64,000 nucleotides of DNA from Spiroplasma endosymbiont of Amphimallon solstitiale. Lineage in GTDB: Bacteria; Bacillota_I; Bacilli_A; Mycoplasmatales; VBWQ01. The position numbers and the translations under genes were made by a program. Where the stretch lies: assembly GCF_964030965.1 (NCBI RefSeq), contig NZ_OZ034999.1:1798001-1862000 (forward strand), in the 5' to 3' direction. The notes beneath the pieces were generated by a model that saw nothing but the letters and a program-made list of their open reading frames with translations, did no database searches and was not told the origin of the DNA. How positions within the stretch are numbered: position 1 is the first letter of the stretch; each line of letters begins with the position of its first letter. Positions 10,603 to 22,287 of the stretch are shown in pieces.

Positions 10603-11930
10603 ATTTAAAATAAGCAACATAACCAATAGTTTTTTCTTTTAATCTTTCTAATTCATTTTGAATTCAATTAAATTTCGGCAATGTTTAGTAATCTGTGTAA
10701 CTTACAAAAATAACTATGTTTAATTAATTCTAGTAAATATAATTAAATGACTAGAAAGAGTGAGTTACAGATGGCTAAAAAACAAAATATTAATAATAAT
10801 GATCCAATATCAAAAGCAGTAGATTTATTATTAGAAAATACTGAAGATTTAACAACAGTTTTTAAAGAAGGGGGTTTATATAAAGAATTAACAAAACGTT
10901 TAGTTGAAAAAATGTTGAATTCTGAAATGCAAAATTATTTAGGATATGAAAAAAATCAACATAGTAATACTGAAAATGCTCGTAATGGTACAAGTTCAAA
11001 AAAATTAATAACTCAACAAGGTAAAATTGAGATTGATGTACCAAGAGATCGCAATAGTGATTTTACTCCTGTAATAGTTGCAAAAAGACAGCGAAGATTT
11101 GATGGTTTTGATCAACAAATGCTTTCACTATATGCAAAAGGTATGACTCTATCTGACATTAGAATGCAGTTACAAGAGTTATATCATGGTGCTGATATTA
11201 GTGAAAGTGTTATTAGTCAAATTACTGATGATGTTATTGATGATGTCAAAGCATGACAAAATCGACCATTAGAAAGCGTTTATCCGATTGTTTATTTTGA
11301 TTGTATAGTAGTTAAAGTTCGACAAGATAAACGGATTATTAATAAATCAGTTTATATAGCATTAGGAGTTGATTTAGAAGGTAAAAAAGATGTTTTAGGC
11401 TTATGAATTAGTGAAAATGAAGGTGCTAAATTTTGATTAGCTAATTTCACAGAAATGAAAAATCGAGGCTTAAATGATATTTTGATTGCTTGTAGTGATA
11501 ATTTAACAGGCATGTCAGAAGCAATACAAGCAGTTTATCCTAAAACAGAACATCAATTATGCATTGTTCATCAAATTCGAAATAGTTTAAAATATGTTTC
11601 ATACAAACATCGAAAAACTCTAGTTACAGATTTAAAACCAATTTATAGTGCATGTAGTGAAGAACAAGCAATGCAAGCTTTAGAATCATTTGAAAGTAAA
11701 TGAAATAAACAATATCCCCCCAAATTGCTAAATCTTGATATAAAAATTGAGAAAATTTGATGATTTTTATTAGTTATCCTGCAGAAATCAAAAGAGTAAT
11801 TTATACAACAAATGCTATTGAATCTGTTAAGAACCTGTTTAGAATCTTTTTAATAAAACTGAAATAAATGAAAGAACAACCATTTGTAAACTAGTATTTA
11901 GTTTTCTTTCACAATTTTTTCATAATCTTC

Positions 11931-13304
11931 GGCAATGTTTAGTAATCTGTGTAACTTACAAAAATAACTATGTTTAATTAATTCTAGTAAATATAATTAA
12001 ATGACTAGAAAGAGTGAGTTACAGATGGCTAAAAAACAAAATATTAATAATAATGATCCAATATCAAAAGCAGTAGATTTATTATTAGAAAATACTGAAG
12101 ATTTAACAACAGTTTTTAAAGAAGGGGGTTTATATAAAGAATTAACAAAACGTTTAGTTGAAAAAATGTTGAATTCTGAAATGCAAAATTATTTAGGATA
12201 TGAAAAAAATCAACATAGTAATACTGAAAATGCTCGTAATGGTACAAGTTCAAAAAAATTAATAACTCAACAAGGTAAAATTGAGATTGATGTACCAAGA
12301 GATCGCAATAGTGATTTTACTCCTGTAATAGTTGCAAAAAGACAGCGAAGATTTGATGGTTTTGATCAACAAGTGCTTTCACTATATGCAAAAGGTATGA
12401 CTCTATCTGACATTAGAATGCAGTTACAAGAGTTATATCATGGTGCTGATATTAGTGAAAGTGTTATTAGTCAAATTACTGATGATGTTATTGATGATGT
12501 CAAAACATGACAAAATCGACCATTAGAAAGCATTTATCCGATTGTTTATTTTGATTGTATAGTAGTTAAAGTTCGACAAGATAAACGGATTATTAATAAA
12601 TCAGTTTATATAGCATTAGGAGTTGATTTAGAAGGTAAAAAAGATGTTTTAGGCTTATGAATTAGTGAAAATGAAGGTGCTAAATTTTGATTAGCTAATT
12701 TCACAGAAATGAAAAATCGAGGCTTAAATGATATTTTGATTGCTTGTAGTGATAATTTAACAGGCATGTCAGAAGCAATACAAGCAGTTTATCCTAAAAC
12801 AGAACATCAATTATGCATTGTTCATCAAATTCGAAATAGTTTAAAATATGTTTCATACAAACATCGAAAAACTCTAGTTACAGATTTAAAACCAATTTAT
12901 AGTGCATGTAGTGAAGAACAAGCAATGCAAGCTTTAGAATCATTTGAAAGTAAATGAAATAAACAATATCCCCAAATTGCTAAATCTTGATATAAAAATT
13001 GAGAAAATTTGATGATTTTTATTAGTTATCCTGCAGAAATCAAAAGAGTAATTTATACAACAAATGCTATTGAATCTGTTAATAGTCAATTACGAAAAGT
13101 TATTAGAAACAAAAAAGCTTTTCCTAATGATATGTCAGTTTTTAAAATATTTTATTTAGCAATTGAAAATATAACAAAAAAATGAACATTGCCTATTCAA
13201 AATTGAAATACAGCAATTGCTCATTTTATGATAAAATTTGAAGACAGAATTAATCTGAACTAGTACTTTGTAAAACAAAGATACACAGATTTCTAAAAAG
13301 CCTC
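11931..13304 (+). mobile_element. IS256-family element, copy B, complete
   Basis: A 1374-bp element with a perfect 8-bp duplication TAATCTTC at 11923-11930 and 13305-13312. Its end inverted repeats share ATCTGTGTA. It is the innermost and therefore most recent insertion of the nest. Confidence 0.95.
12001..13263 (+). CDS. IS256-family transposase, 420 aa
   Basis: Intact mutator-type transposase, 421 codons with TGA as Trp. Catalytic residues: [13 protein letters not shown] (first Asp), [13 protein letters not shown] (second Asp) and [14 protein letters not shown] (Glu). The linker [19 protein letters not shown] matches the family helical insertion. The start is ATG at 12001; a second in-frame ATG nine codons later is also possible. 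Ends INLN followed by TAG. Confidence 0.95.
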
Positions 13305-14301
13305 TAATCTTCTGTATTTTTCTAATCAAGCAAAGCTTCGTTCTACAATTCATCTTTTTGGTAATACTACAAAAGTATGTAATTCATTACGTTTTATCAC
13401 TTCAACATTTGCATTTATGATTGTTTTGATTTCAGAAGCAAATTTTTCACCAGTATAACCAGCATCTACTATTATTTTTTGAACTGCAGAAAGATTTTCT
13501 TTTTCATTTTCAATCATTATTATAGCGCTATTACGATCTGTTTTTTCTGCTGTGGTTATGTAAATTGCATGTGGTAAACCTTGAGAATCAACAACAATAT
13601 GACGTTTTATGCCTGAAATCTTTTTACCAGCATCATAACCTTTATTTTCAGTAGTATCTGTATTTTTAACACTTTGCGAATCAATTATACAAAAACTAGT
13701 TTGTTCTTTGCGATTATTATTGATACGAACTTTTTTAACTAATTTTTTTTAAAATTAATTGCAATACACTAGGTTCTTTACCATTATTTTTACTTCAAAT
13801 TTGAAAATAATAATATACAGTTTGTCATTTTGGAAAATTTTTTGGTAGCATTCTTCATTGACAACCACTTTTTAATACATATAAAATTGCACAAAATACT
13901 TCATATAAATCTAAACTTCTTGGTTTTGTTTTCTTTTTGCTATTTTCTAAAATTGATTTTATGTTCTCAAATTGTTCTTTGGTGACATGACTTGGATAAT
14001 TTTTATGCATATATACCTCTTATTTTAAAATATATAATCATTTTACATTATTTTCGAAAAGATTCTAAACAGGTTCTAATAGTCAATTACGAAAAGTTAT
14101 TAGAAACAAAAAAGCTTTTCCTAATGATATGTCAGTTTTTAAAATATTTTATTTAGCAATTGAAAATATAACAAAAAAATGAACATTGCCTATTCAAAAT
14201 TGAAATACAGCAATTGCTCATTTTATGATAAAATTTGAAGACAGAATTAATCTGAACTAGTACTTTGTAAAACAAAGATACACAGATTTCTAAAAAGCCT
14301 C

Positions 14302-14533
14302 GTAATAAGTTTTGATTTAATAATCTACAAACTCTATGTACAGTTGATTTACTATAATCAATGCTTTTGCTATTTTACGAATCGAAAATCCATAACTTTT
14401 ATATTCTTTTATTGCTATTATTGATTCAATAGTCAGATACTTATACATTGTGCTAATTCCTTTCTTTTCTTAATTATAGAATTAACACAATTTAATTTTT
14501 ATATAAGTGTCCTTTTTAATTTTACAATTCAGG
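14302..14533 (-). mobile_element. IS30 fragment (N-terminal end only)
   Basis: A 232-bp remnant matching the transposase start end of IS30, with its start codon at 14448 and outer end at 14533. It is truncated at the IS256 copy A right end. One base is missing (ATCAATGC instead of ATCAATGGC), so the fragment is also frameshifted. Confidence 0.9.
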
Positions 14534-15487
14534 TTTACTTTCAAATGATTCTAAAGCTTGCATTGCTTGTTCTTCACTACATGCACTATAAATTGGTTTT
14601 AAATCTGTAACTAGAGTTTTTCGATGTTTGTATGAAACATATTTTAAACTATTTCGAATTTGATGAACAATGCATAATTGATGTTCTGTTTTAGGATAAA
14701 CTGCTTGTATTGCTTCTGACATGCCTGTTAAATTATCACTACAAGCAATCAAAATATCATTTAAGCCTCGATTTTTCATTTCTGTGAAATTAGCTAATCA
14801 AAATTTAGCACCTTCATTTTCACTAATTCATAAGCCTAAAACATCTTTTTTACCTTCTAAATCAACTCCTAATGCTATATAAACTGATTTATTAATAATC
14901 CGTTTATCTTGTCGAACTTTAACTACTATACAATCAAAATAAACAATCGGATAAACGCTTTTTAATGGTCGATTTTGTCATGCTTTGACATCATCAATAA
15001 CATCATCAGTAATTTGACTAATAACACTTTCACTAATATCAGCACCATGATATAACTCTTGTAACTGCATTCTAATGTCAGATAGAGTCATACCTTTTGC
15101 ATATAGTGAAAGCACTTGTTGATCAAAACCATCAAATCTTCGCTGTCTTTTTGCAACTATTATAGGAGTAAAATCACTATTGCGATCTCTTGGTACATCA
15201 ATCTCAATTTTACCTTGTTGAGTTATTAATTTTTTTGAACTTGTACCATTACGAGCATTTTCAGTATTACTATGTTGATTTTTTTCATATCCTAAATAAT
15301 TTTGCATTTCAGAATTCAACATTTTTTCAACTAAACGTTTTGTTAATTCTTTATATAAACCCCCTTCTTTAAAAACTGTTGTTAAATCTTCAGTATTTTC
15401 TAATAATAAATCTACTGCTTTTGATATTGGATCATTATTATTAATATTTTGTTTTTTAGCCATCTGTAACTCACTCTTTCTAGTCAT
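14534..15487 (-). pseudogene. IS256-family transposase truncated by IS30
   Basis: The first 318 or so residues of the IS256 transposase, through LESFESK, then cut by the IS30 end at 14533. The catalytic Glu region is lost. Only a few substitutions separate it from copy B. Confidence 0.9.
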
Positions 15488-15557
15488 TTAATTATATTTA
15501 CTAGAATTAATTAAACATAGTTATTTTTGTAAGTTACACAGATTACTAAACATTGCC
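14534..15557 (-). mobile_element. IS256-family element, copy C, truncated
   Basis: Intact left end at 15557 (GGCAATG on the minus strand); the right part is missing beyond the IS30 fragment. It cuts the large phage structural gene at 15558. Confidence 0.9.
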
Positions 15558-17994
15558 AATTACCAATATCATTTAAATTTATTTTAATAGGTGTAAATCA
15601 ACTTTTTGAATTAGTATATGTAGTCGAAGAAACACCATTATTAAATAAATTACTCATATTAATAGTAAAATTAAATGTTATACTTTCATAATCTTCTTTA
15701 AATTTATCAACATTATCATAACCATATTGATTTACATAAATATTAATACTATTATGAAATTTACCTTTAACATCTTCCAAAGTACGTGGTCTCATTTTGT
15801 ATTGATTAGATTGACTATAACCCTCAGCATTAATATTATTTGTAATTCCATATTGACTTTGATTACTTAAATCAATAAATATAGGATGTGCTCTTTCTAT
15901 TAATGGGGGTGGTTGTATTGCTTGTGGATAATTAAACGGTTGGTCAAATTTAAAAGTATTATTTGCTAAAATAAATGTATTTTGAATTAATCTACTATTA
16001 TTACTTGCTTTACCAACTGTTTGATAAGTACCACTTCAAATACTAAAATTATCATTAACAGCACCATTTCTATTATCAGGCATTGAATAAAATGTTATTT
16101 TAAAATTGCTTTTACCTACAACTTTAATATCAATCATATCAATTGCTCATTTAACTATATTCGTATTAGTAAAATCTGGTTCTTTTAATAAAGGATTAAC
16201 ATCTTTATCATCTGGTAATAAATATATTTTTGTTTTATCAATTTTATCTAATTGAACTAAATTATCAGTTGTAAGATTATAACCATTTGTAACAGTATTA
16301 TCATTAATATTAAATTTTGACATTGATAAACTATCAGTTAAATTAAATGTAAATGATGTCATATGACTTGCTGTACCTAATACTGATTGAATAGTATCTG
16401 GTGTTTCATTTCTAAATACATCTAATGGAATTAATGCTGGATTAGTACTTTGTGAACTATATAATAATGTTGTATAAAAAGTATATAATTCAGCAGATAT
16501 TAAGCCATTTATATAAGGAAATTGTGGTATTAATAAATTACTTGATAATTTAGCACCAATATCTAATCCACCAACAAAAGCATTCATAAATGAACCAAAT
16601 ATAGGTATAGTATTAAGATTAATTTTAATAGTTTCTCTTACTGTTAAAGGTATTTCACTAATAGGATTATAAATAAAATAATGTAATGCATTTATAGTAT
16701 TTAATTGCTTAAATTTATTATTATTCATATTATAATGAGTATTACCAATAAATTTTTTATTATTTTTATTATAATATTGAAAATATGGATTACCAGCAGT
16801 TGCATAATTATAATCTTCTATTTCAGCACCATTTAAAAAATTATTATCTCAATAATTTACTAATCTATTTGAAACATCAACTTTATTAGTATTTTTAGTT
16901 TTTTCAACATTAGTTCTTAAATGACCTTCATAATGCTTAGTTGCACCATCATCATAATTTGGAGCAATTACTTTTTGTCAATCTGAATAACTATCCATAA
17001 CACTCTGACCTTGAACAGTTAAAACATAATTAGTTTCTGGTAATGCTTGAAAACTTACTGGGTCATAAGTTGAACATTGATATTGTCATGGAAATAATAA
17101 TTTACTTGGATATTGTCTATATTTATGTTGTTTAGTATTAATAGGATTATTATCAATATCTCTACCTCATAATGCTATTGAAATAGGATTAACTGAACCA
17201 TAAAAAGATACCTGACAATGTGTTACTGGTAATGGTGTTAAATAATTATCATCTAAAACAATATTATTATTTTTATCTAATGCTGGTAATGCAACTGGGT
17301 CGCCCGGGGCACCTAATTGTACATATTGATTAATTGCTAATCCACTATGTGCTAATTTATCATTTAATGAACTAAAAGTACATTGAATATATGCTAATTC
17401 TTTATTTTCATTATTATAAGTTTTACTTGCAACTTCAAGAATATATCATTGTCTATCAACTTTAATTGATTTATCAGTATTTATAACTTTATTAATTTCT
17501 GGAATCATATATAACTTATATAAATTTGAAACAATATTATTAATAAAATCAAAATTCTTTTTTTCATTTGGAATATTAATAACTACATTTTTAATTGCTT
17601 GTTCTTGAATAAAAGCATTATTTGCTGGTGTTGCTGAATAAGTAATACCTAATTGGTCACTTAAAATATTTCCATAAAATACATCACCAATTTGTAATTG
17701 TTTATATGCTAAATCCGGATTATCTTTATCTTGAATAGGAAAATAAGAATGGTCTCAAACTGCTTGTATTGCTTCTCTACCAGTAAAGATTTTAGAGAAG
17801 CTAGTATAATCATTAGGAATACTAGTTGGTGGTTTATAACCAGTTTCTGTTGAATTTATAGCACCTAAAATAATAGTAAAAGGACATACACGAAATTGTA
17901 AATCTTTATTTTGTGTAAAATCTTTTTCAATTTCACCAGTTGATTTTCAAACTGTTTTAATTAATTGATGATTTATTTTCGGTATCATTCCCAT
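15558..17994 (-). CDS. Large phage structural protein, C-terminally truncated by IS256
   Basis: About 812 residues are open from ATG at 17994 (GGAG nine bases upstream) with many TGA Trp codons; the end is lost at 15558. It starts MGMIPKINHQLIKTVWKST. Its composition is Asn- and Tyr-rich with predicted beta structure and no membrane spans. The start overlaps the 3' end of the portal-like gene by 38 bases, which puts it in the virion morphogenesis operon. By position and size it may be a tail or collar protein, but no domain family is recognised. Confidence 0.65.
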
Positions 17995-18160
17995 TTTTAG
18001 TTTCTCCTAAAAAAGTTTTTCTAAATTCAAATTCTTTCTTTTCATATTTTAAATTTTCTTCAATAATCTGTTCTGCTTCTTCTTCACTTACACCTTCAAT
18101 TGCTATAATTTCTCTTTTTAAATTACTAATTCCAATTGCAATTTTTCTTTCTGATATTTC

Positions 18161-18323
18161 TTTTAATTATGTAGAAAAGTATGGATGACCAAAAATTATT
18201 CATCAATTTACACTTAAAATATTATTTTTAATTAAAAATTTGTTAAAAGTAACATTATTTAGTGTAAAAATTATCTAAAAATAACACTTTATCATGTATC
18301 ATTACTTTTCTACAAAATTAAAG
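18161..18323 (+). repeat. MITE copy 1
   Basis: 163 bp, with terminal repeats TTTAATTWTGTAGAAAAGTA inverted and 8-bp duplication GATATTTC on both sides. It lies in the portal-like gene and adds FNFVEK-stop to its frame. Confidence 0.95.
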
Positions 18324-18856
18324 GATATTTCTAATTGATTTAAACGATTAACAATAGTATTTTCTTTAATTTCAAATGTTCATTTAGATTTATCACCATC
18401 TAAACTCATTAAAATAAAACATCTTTGAAATATTTCATTTCAATCACTTTGATTTAATGTATGTTTAATACGTGTAGTTTCCATATCTCTACTATTTGTA
18501 ATTAATACTTCTGCTTCTGTTTTTTGACTTGTAGTATCATTTACTGGACTATATCCACTACCTTCAAATGCTTTATCAATAATAAATTGAATAAAATCTG
18601 CATATTTATCTAAGACTGGGTTACATTGTATTATTGCAATTGGTGGTGTTCCACTAGTTGAACCTAAACTTCTTAAATTTGTTTGTAATACAAAATCACC
18701 AAATAGTTTTTTCATATCAAAAGCAGTTTTAGATTGATTTATTTCTTGTTCAGTAATATCTGCAAAAACTCTTGTACGATTATATTCAAGTTCTTTTCAT
18801 ATAATTTCAAATGTATGATTTAATAATTTTTGTAATCCTTTACAAGCAGTCATATC

Positions 18857-19019
18857 TTTTAATTATGTAGAAAAGTATGGATGACCAAAAATTATTCATC
18901 AATTTACACTTAAAATATTATTTTTAATTAAAAATTTGTTAAAAGTAACATTATTTAGTGTAAAAATTCTCTAAAAATAACACTTTATCATGTATCATTA
19001 CTTTTCTACAAAATTAAAG
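18857..19019 (+). repeat. MITE copy 2
   Basis: 163 bp with duplication GTCATATC on both sides, in the same portal-like gene and in the same phase as copy 1. Confidence 0.95.
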
Positions 19020-19688
19020 GTCATATCTGGATAATAATCACCAATAACTCCACCAAAGAAATTCTTTTTAGGTAAATTTTGCATAAATTTAACTGGAATA
19101 ATACCTAAATTATGATTTTCTATTAAAGGTAATTGTAAATCTTTACTTATCTTTTCTTGTAAACCATCTAAAGTAATAAAATCACTAGTAAAATATCTAA
19201 TTATTTGATTTGGAGTATATGTTGTTTTAACATAAATACTTTGGTCATCATATTGTATTCTTGACCATGTTGATGCACTATATTCAGTTTCTAATACTCT
19301 TGCAACTCTTGATTGAGCATATGGTTGAGCAAAATTTAAAGATATTCTACCAGTTTTACTTTTATCAATTTGAACAATACTATAACCATAACCAGATTTA
19401 ATATGACAATCTTGATAAAATAATGAATCTAAATTATTTCATTCTTTTAATTTTTCAATAGCATTTTTATATTCTTCATCTTCACTTGTTAAATTATAAC
19501 CATTACCCCATAATAATTTACTTGCATGATTTGCTATAATTTCTTGAAGATTTATCATACATCAATTAGGAGTTAATATTTCAGTATTACTCATATGTTA
19601 CTTCCTTTCAAAATAAGGATTTATATTTGCACTTAAATTTCTAATATATGGTTCTATAGCATAATCAAAAGCATCTCTTAGAACCTGT

Positions 19689-20650
19689 TTAGAATCTTTT
19701 TAATAAAACTGAAATAAATGAAAGAACAACCATTTGTAAACTAGTATTTAGTTTTCTTTCACAATTTTTTCATAATCTTCTGTATTTTTCTAATCAAGCA
19801 AAGCTTCGTTCTACAATTCATCTTTTTGGTAATACTACAAAAGTATGTAATTCATTACGTTTTATCACTTCAACATTTGCATTTATGATTGTTTTGATTT
19901 CAGAAGCAAATTTTTCACCAGTATAACCAGCATCTACTATTATTTTTTGAACTGCAGAAAGATTTTCTTTTTCATTTTCAATCATTATTATAGCGCTATT
20001 ACGATCTGTTTTTTCCTTTAATTTTGTAGAAAAGTAATGATACATGATAAAGTGTTATTTTTAGAGAATTTTTACACTAAATAATGTTACTTTTAACAAA
20101 TTTTTAATTAAAAATAATATTTTAAGTGTAAATTGATGAATAATTTTTGGTCATCCATACTTTTCTACATAATTAAAAGTTTTTTTCTGCTGTGGTTATG
20201 TAAATTGCATGTGGTAAACCTTGAGAATCAACAACAATATGACGTTTTATGCCTGAAATCTTTTTACCAGCATCATAACCTTTATTTTCAGTAGTATCTG
20301 TATTTTTAACACTTTGCGAATCAATTATACAAAAACTAGTTTGTTCTTTGCGATTATTATTGATACGAACTTTTTTAACTAATTTTTTTTAAAATTAATT
20401 GCAATACACTAGGTTCTTTACCATTATTTTTACTTCAAATTTGAAAATAATAATATACAGTTTGTCATTTTGGAAAATTTTTTGGTAGCATTCTTCATTG
20501 ACAACCACTTTTTAATACATATAAAATTGCACAAAATACTTCATATAAATCTAAACTTCTTGGTTTTGTTTTCTTTTTGCTATTTTCTAAAATTGATTTT
20601 ATGTTCTCAAATTGTTCTTTGGTGACATGACTTGGATAATTTTTATGCAT
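19689..20650 (-). pseudogene. IS5-family transposase interrupted by a MITE
   Basis: OrfA starts at 20650. OrfB is interrupted after ITTAEKT by MITE copy 3. The 3' half can be read from an ATG within the MITE (MYHYFSTKLKEKTDRNSA), in phase with the downstream catalytic region. The A8 slippage site is retained. Probably inactive without a helper transposase. Confidence 0.85.
20016..20178 (-). repeat. MITE copy 3, inside IS5
   Basis: 163 bp. The duplication GTTTTTTC lies on the left; the right copy has one extra T. The insertion point is identical to MITE copy 10. Confidence 0.93.
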
Positions 20651-21270
20651 ATATACCTCTTATTTTAAAATATATAATCATTTTACATTATTTTCGAAAA
20701 GATTCTAAACAGGTTCTTAAATGGTCATTACCTGCTAATGGTATTTGTTTAATACTTTTTTCATCTCATATTGCTAATCTAAACTCATCTAATAAGCTTG
20801 TGCATTCATACTAATATTTAAGCGTTCTGATGCCATTAAAGCCACATTCTTACCTATTCTAAACTCAAGTCTTAATTTCACACAATCTTTAAAATATAGC
20901 CATGAATTAACTTGATATTTAATTGCTGTATCATTTAACATTTCAATAAATGTATAATTACTAAAATCACAATATACAGTTAAACCATATTCATATAACA
21001 AATTATTTTCTTTTGCTAATTTAATATAAAACTCTACTACTAATCTTGCTAATTGTTTATTATCATAACGTACTAATTTATTTTCTATTTTTAAACAATC
21101 AATAACATTAACAAAATTAAAATCATAATCAAAACCTATTAATACACATGCTAAAGCATCATCTTTAAATCCATAATCTAATCCAGCACTAAATCTATAA
21201 CTTGGTTGTAATAAACGTGATATCTTATGAATTAAATGTGAATATATTCCACCAGAGCTACTTAGCCCTT

Positions 21271-22287
21271 TTTACTAGACCATTAATTTAAAAAACCTGA
21301 ATGTATTCGAAAAACAATTGTGTTATATAATTAGCACTAATTTTGACATGAAAGGATTTTATTAATGGATAAAATTAAACAAATAGAATTAGTTATTAGT
21401 AAATTAAATATCAAACAAAAAATTAAAATTATTGATGATTGCAAAAACCAATATTCGATTAGACATCTTTCTCAATATCTTCAATTAAACAGATCAACAT
21501 ATTACTTTTTAAAAAACAAACAAAAACCTATTAAAAAAGAAAAACATCACATTATTAATTGCAATCATAAATATCAAGAATTATGCAAATTTTTAATTGA
21601 ATTTCATTCTACAAGAAAAGGTAGAATTTATGGATATTTACGAATTTTTTCAGCACTTAAAAAATGACTAAAACAAGAAAAAAATATTAACTTAAATATA
21701 GAATTATCAACAAAACAAATGCGAAAAATTATGAAAGATCATAATTTACAAGGATTAAAACAAAACAAAAATAACTATCCTAGAAATAAAAAAAATCCAA
21801 ATAAATGAATACCTACAATGGATAAAGTAAATAAAGACTATAAAAGTACAACTTCTTCTAATCAAATTTGATCAATGGATACTAAACAAATCAATACCAA
21901 AGAAGGTTGATTATATCTTTTTGTAATTATTGATTTTTATTCAAATAATGTTGTTAGTTTTAACACAGCTTCTAATAAATCATATCAAGATTTAATCCAT
22001 CCTGCACTTGAAAAAATAAGCCAACAATTTTCTTGAAATCAAGTAAAAAACGTTATTTTACATTCAGATAACGCAAATGAATTTTATTGTCAAGATATTA
22101 CAAATTGAGCCATTAATAAACAAATAATTTTAAGCAAAAAACAACCTTATGATATTGGTGGCAATGTAATATCAGAAAACTGATTTTCACATTTATCTCA
22201 AGAATGACTACCTAAAGGATCAAATCAATATTTAACTATCAATGAAGCCATTAATGATGTAAATCAATATGTTATGTTTTATAATTA
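21271..22287 (+). mobile_element. IS3-family element, 3' truncated by IS30
   Basis: It begins close to 21270, where terminase coding stops; the exact left end is uncertain. It ends at the IS30 copy 3 insertion at 22288, and no continuation is seen beyond that IS30, so the right end has been lost. Confidence 0.7.
21365..22287 (+). pseudogene. IS3-family transposase (OrfB type), truncated
   Basis: About 307 codons from ATG at 21365 (AAAGGA upstream) to the IS30 junction. It shows a helix-turn-helix-like YSIRHLSQYLQLNRSTYY, a YGYLRIFSALKK segment typical of IS3 OrfB, and the integrase core: WSMDTKQI (first Asp), VIIDFYSN, LHSDNANEF (second Asp) and GGNVISENWFSHL (Glu). The last few tens of residues are lost. 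Trp is read from TGA throughout. Confidence 0.85.

Larger units (their letters stand above)
9336..10676 (-). pseudogene. RecT-type single-strand annealing protein, C-terminal remnant
   Basis: With IS30 copy 2 (9542-10602) removed, the minus strand reads GYVAYFKLKNGYEKYLYMSK, then EEIENHFNTYSETYK, then FEAMALKTVLTQI. This is the conserved C-terminal part of phage RecT (AYF-LKNG-EK, YSk-EE-e-h---YS--YK, MALKTVL). The rejoined frame across the IS30 site is exact after removing one ATT duplication. The N-terminal half is missing at the IS256 boundary at 10677, and the tail after KTVLTQI departs from the family. RecT proteins anneal single strands during phage recombination. Here it is non-functional. 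Confidence 0.75.
11839..14010 (-). pseudogene. IS5-family transposase interrupted by IS256
   Basis: OrfA starts at 14010 with MHKNYPS. OrfB is cut near its 3' end by IS256 copy B, which separates the last 30 or so residues. It retains the A8 slippage site at about 13743-13750. Otherwise as copy 1. Confidence 0.85.
11831..14076 (-). mobile_element. IS5-family (IS427-like) element, copy 2, split by IS256 copy B
   Basis: Same ends as copy 1, flanked by TAA inside IS256 copy A. IS256 copy B is inserted at 11931-13304 with an 8-bp duplication TAATCTTC. Confidence 0.93.
10747..14260 (+). pseudogene. IS256-family transposase, frameshifted and interrupted
   Basis: The same protein as in copy B ([14 protein letters not shown] at the start), but with CCCCCC instead of CCCC near 11717, a two-base insertion that breaks the frame before the C-terminal third. 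The frame is also split by IS5 at 11831 and resumes at 14077 ([14 protein letters not shown] region). Inactive. Confidence 0.9.
10677..14301 (+). mobile_element. IS256-family element, copy A, broken by nested IS5 and IS256
   Basis: The left end is GGCAATGTTTAGTAATC; the right end is the partly matching inverted sequence ending AGCCTC. The element is split at 11831 by IS5 copy 2, which is itself split by IS256 copy B. Removing these restores a 1376-bp IS256. No matching 8-bp duplication flanks the outer ends: the left neighbour is recT and the right neighbour is a truncated IS30, so the locus was rearranged after insertion. Confidence 0.9.
17957..19594 (-). pseudogene. Phage portal-like protein, interrupted by two MITEs
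   Basis: Starts MSNTEILTPNWCMINLQE at 19594, six bases after the terminase stop. Removing MITE copies 1 and 2 with one target duplication each leaves about 432 codons in one frame. LLWGNGYNL and an N-terminal EWNNLDSLFYQD are followed by NPVLDKYADFIQFIIDKAFEGS and TEAEVLITNSRDMETT. The pattern fits SPP1 gp6-type portal proteins, which form the dodecameric DNA entry channel. Position after terL supports this. Each MITE introduces a stop (FNFVEK then TAA), so the gene is broken. Confidence 0.65.
19681..20716 (-). mobile_element. IS5-family (IS427-like) element, copy 3, carrying a MITE
   Basis: Complete ends flanked by TTA, inserted in the terminase gene. The length exceeds copy 1 by one MITE plus its 8-bp duplication and one extra T. 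The MITE lies at the same internal position as in IS5 copy 6. Confidence 0.95.
19598..21270 (-). pseudogene. Phage terminase large subunit, C-terminal nuclease part
   Basis: With IS5 copy 3 removed, the minus strand reads RFSAGLDYGFKDDALACVL, then YCDFSNYTFIEML, then LLDEFRLAIWDEK, then GNDHLRDAFDYAIEPYI. This is the terminase nuclease signature: an Asp in the first strand, a second acidic strand, and the terminal D-L-DA-YA motif. The packaging ATPase half is missing beyond about 21270, where the IS3-like element begins. One frameshift occurs near 20810, and IS5 is inserted at 19681-20716. TerL cuts and drives phage DNA into proheads. This copy is dead. Confidence 0.75.

Noticed and set aside
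10862-11044. 60-codon minus-strand frames in each IS256 copy (also 12116, 15190 and 52129)
   Set aside because: They lie antisense to the transposase, change only with it, and have no ribosome site.
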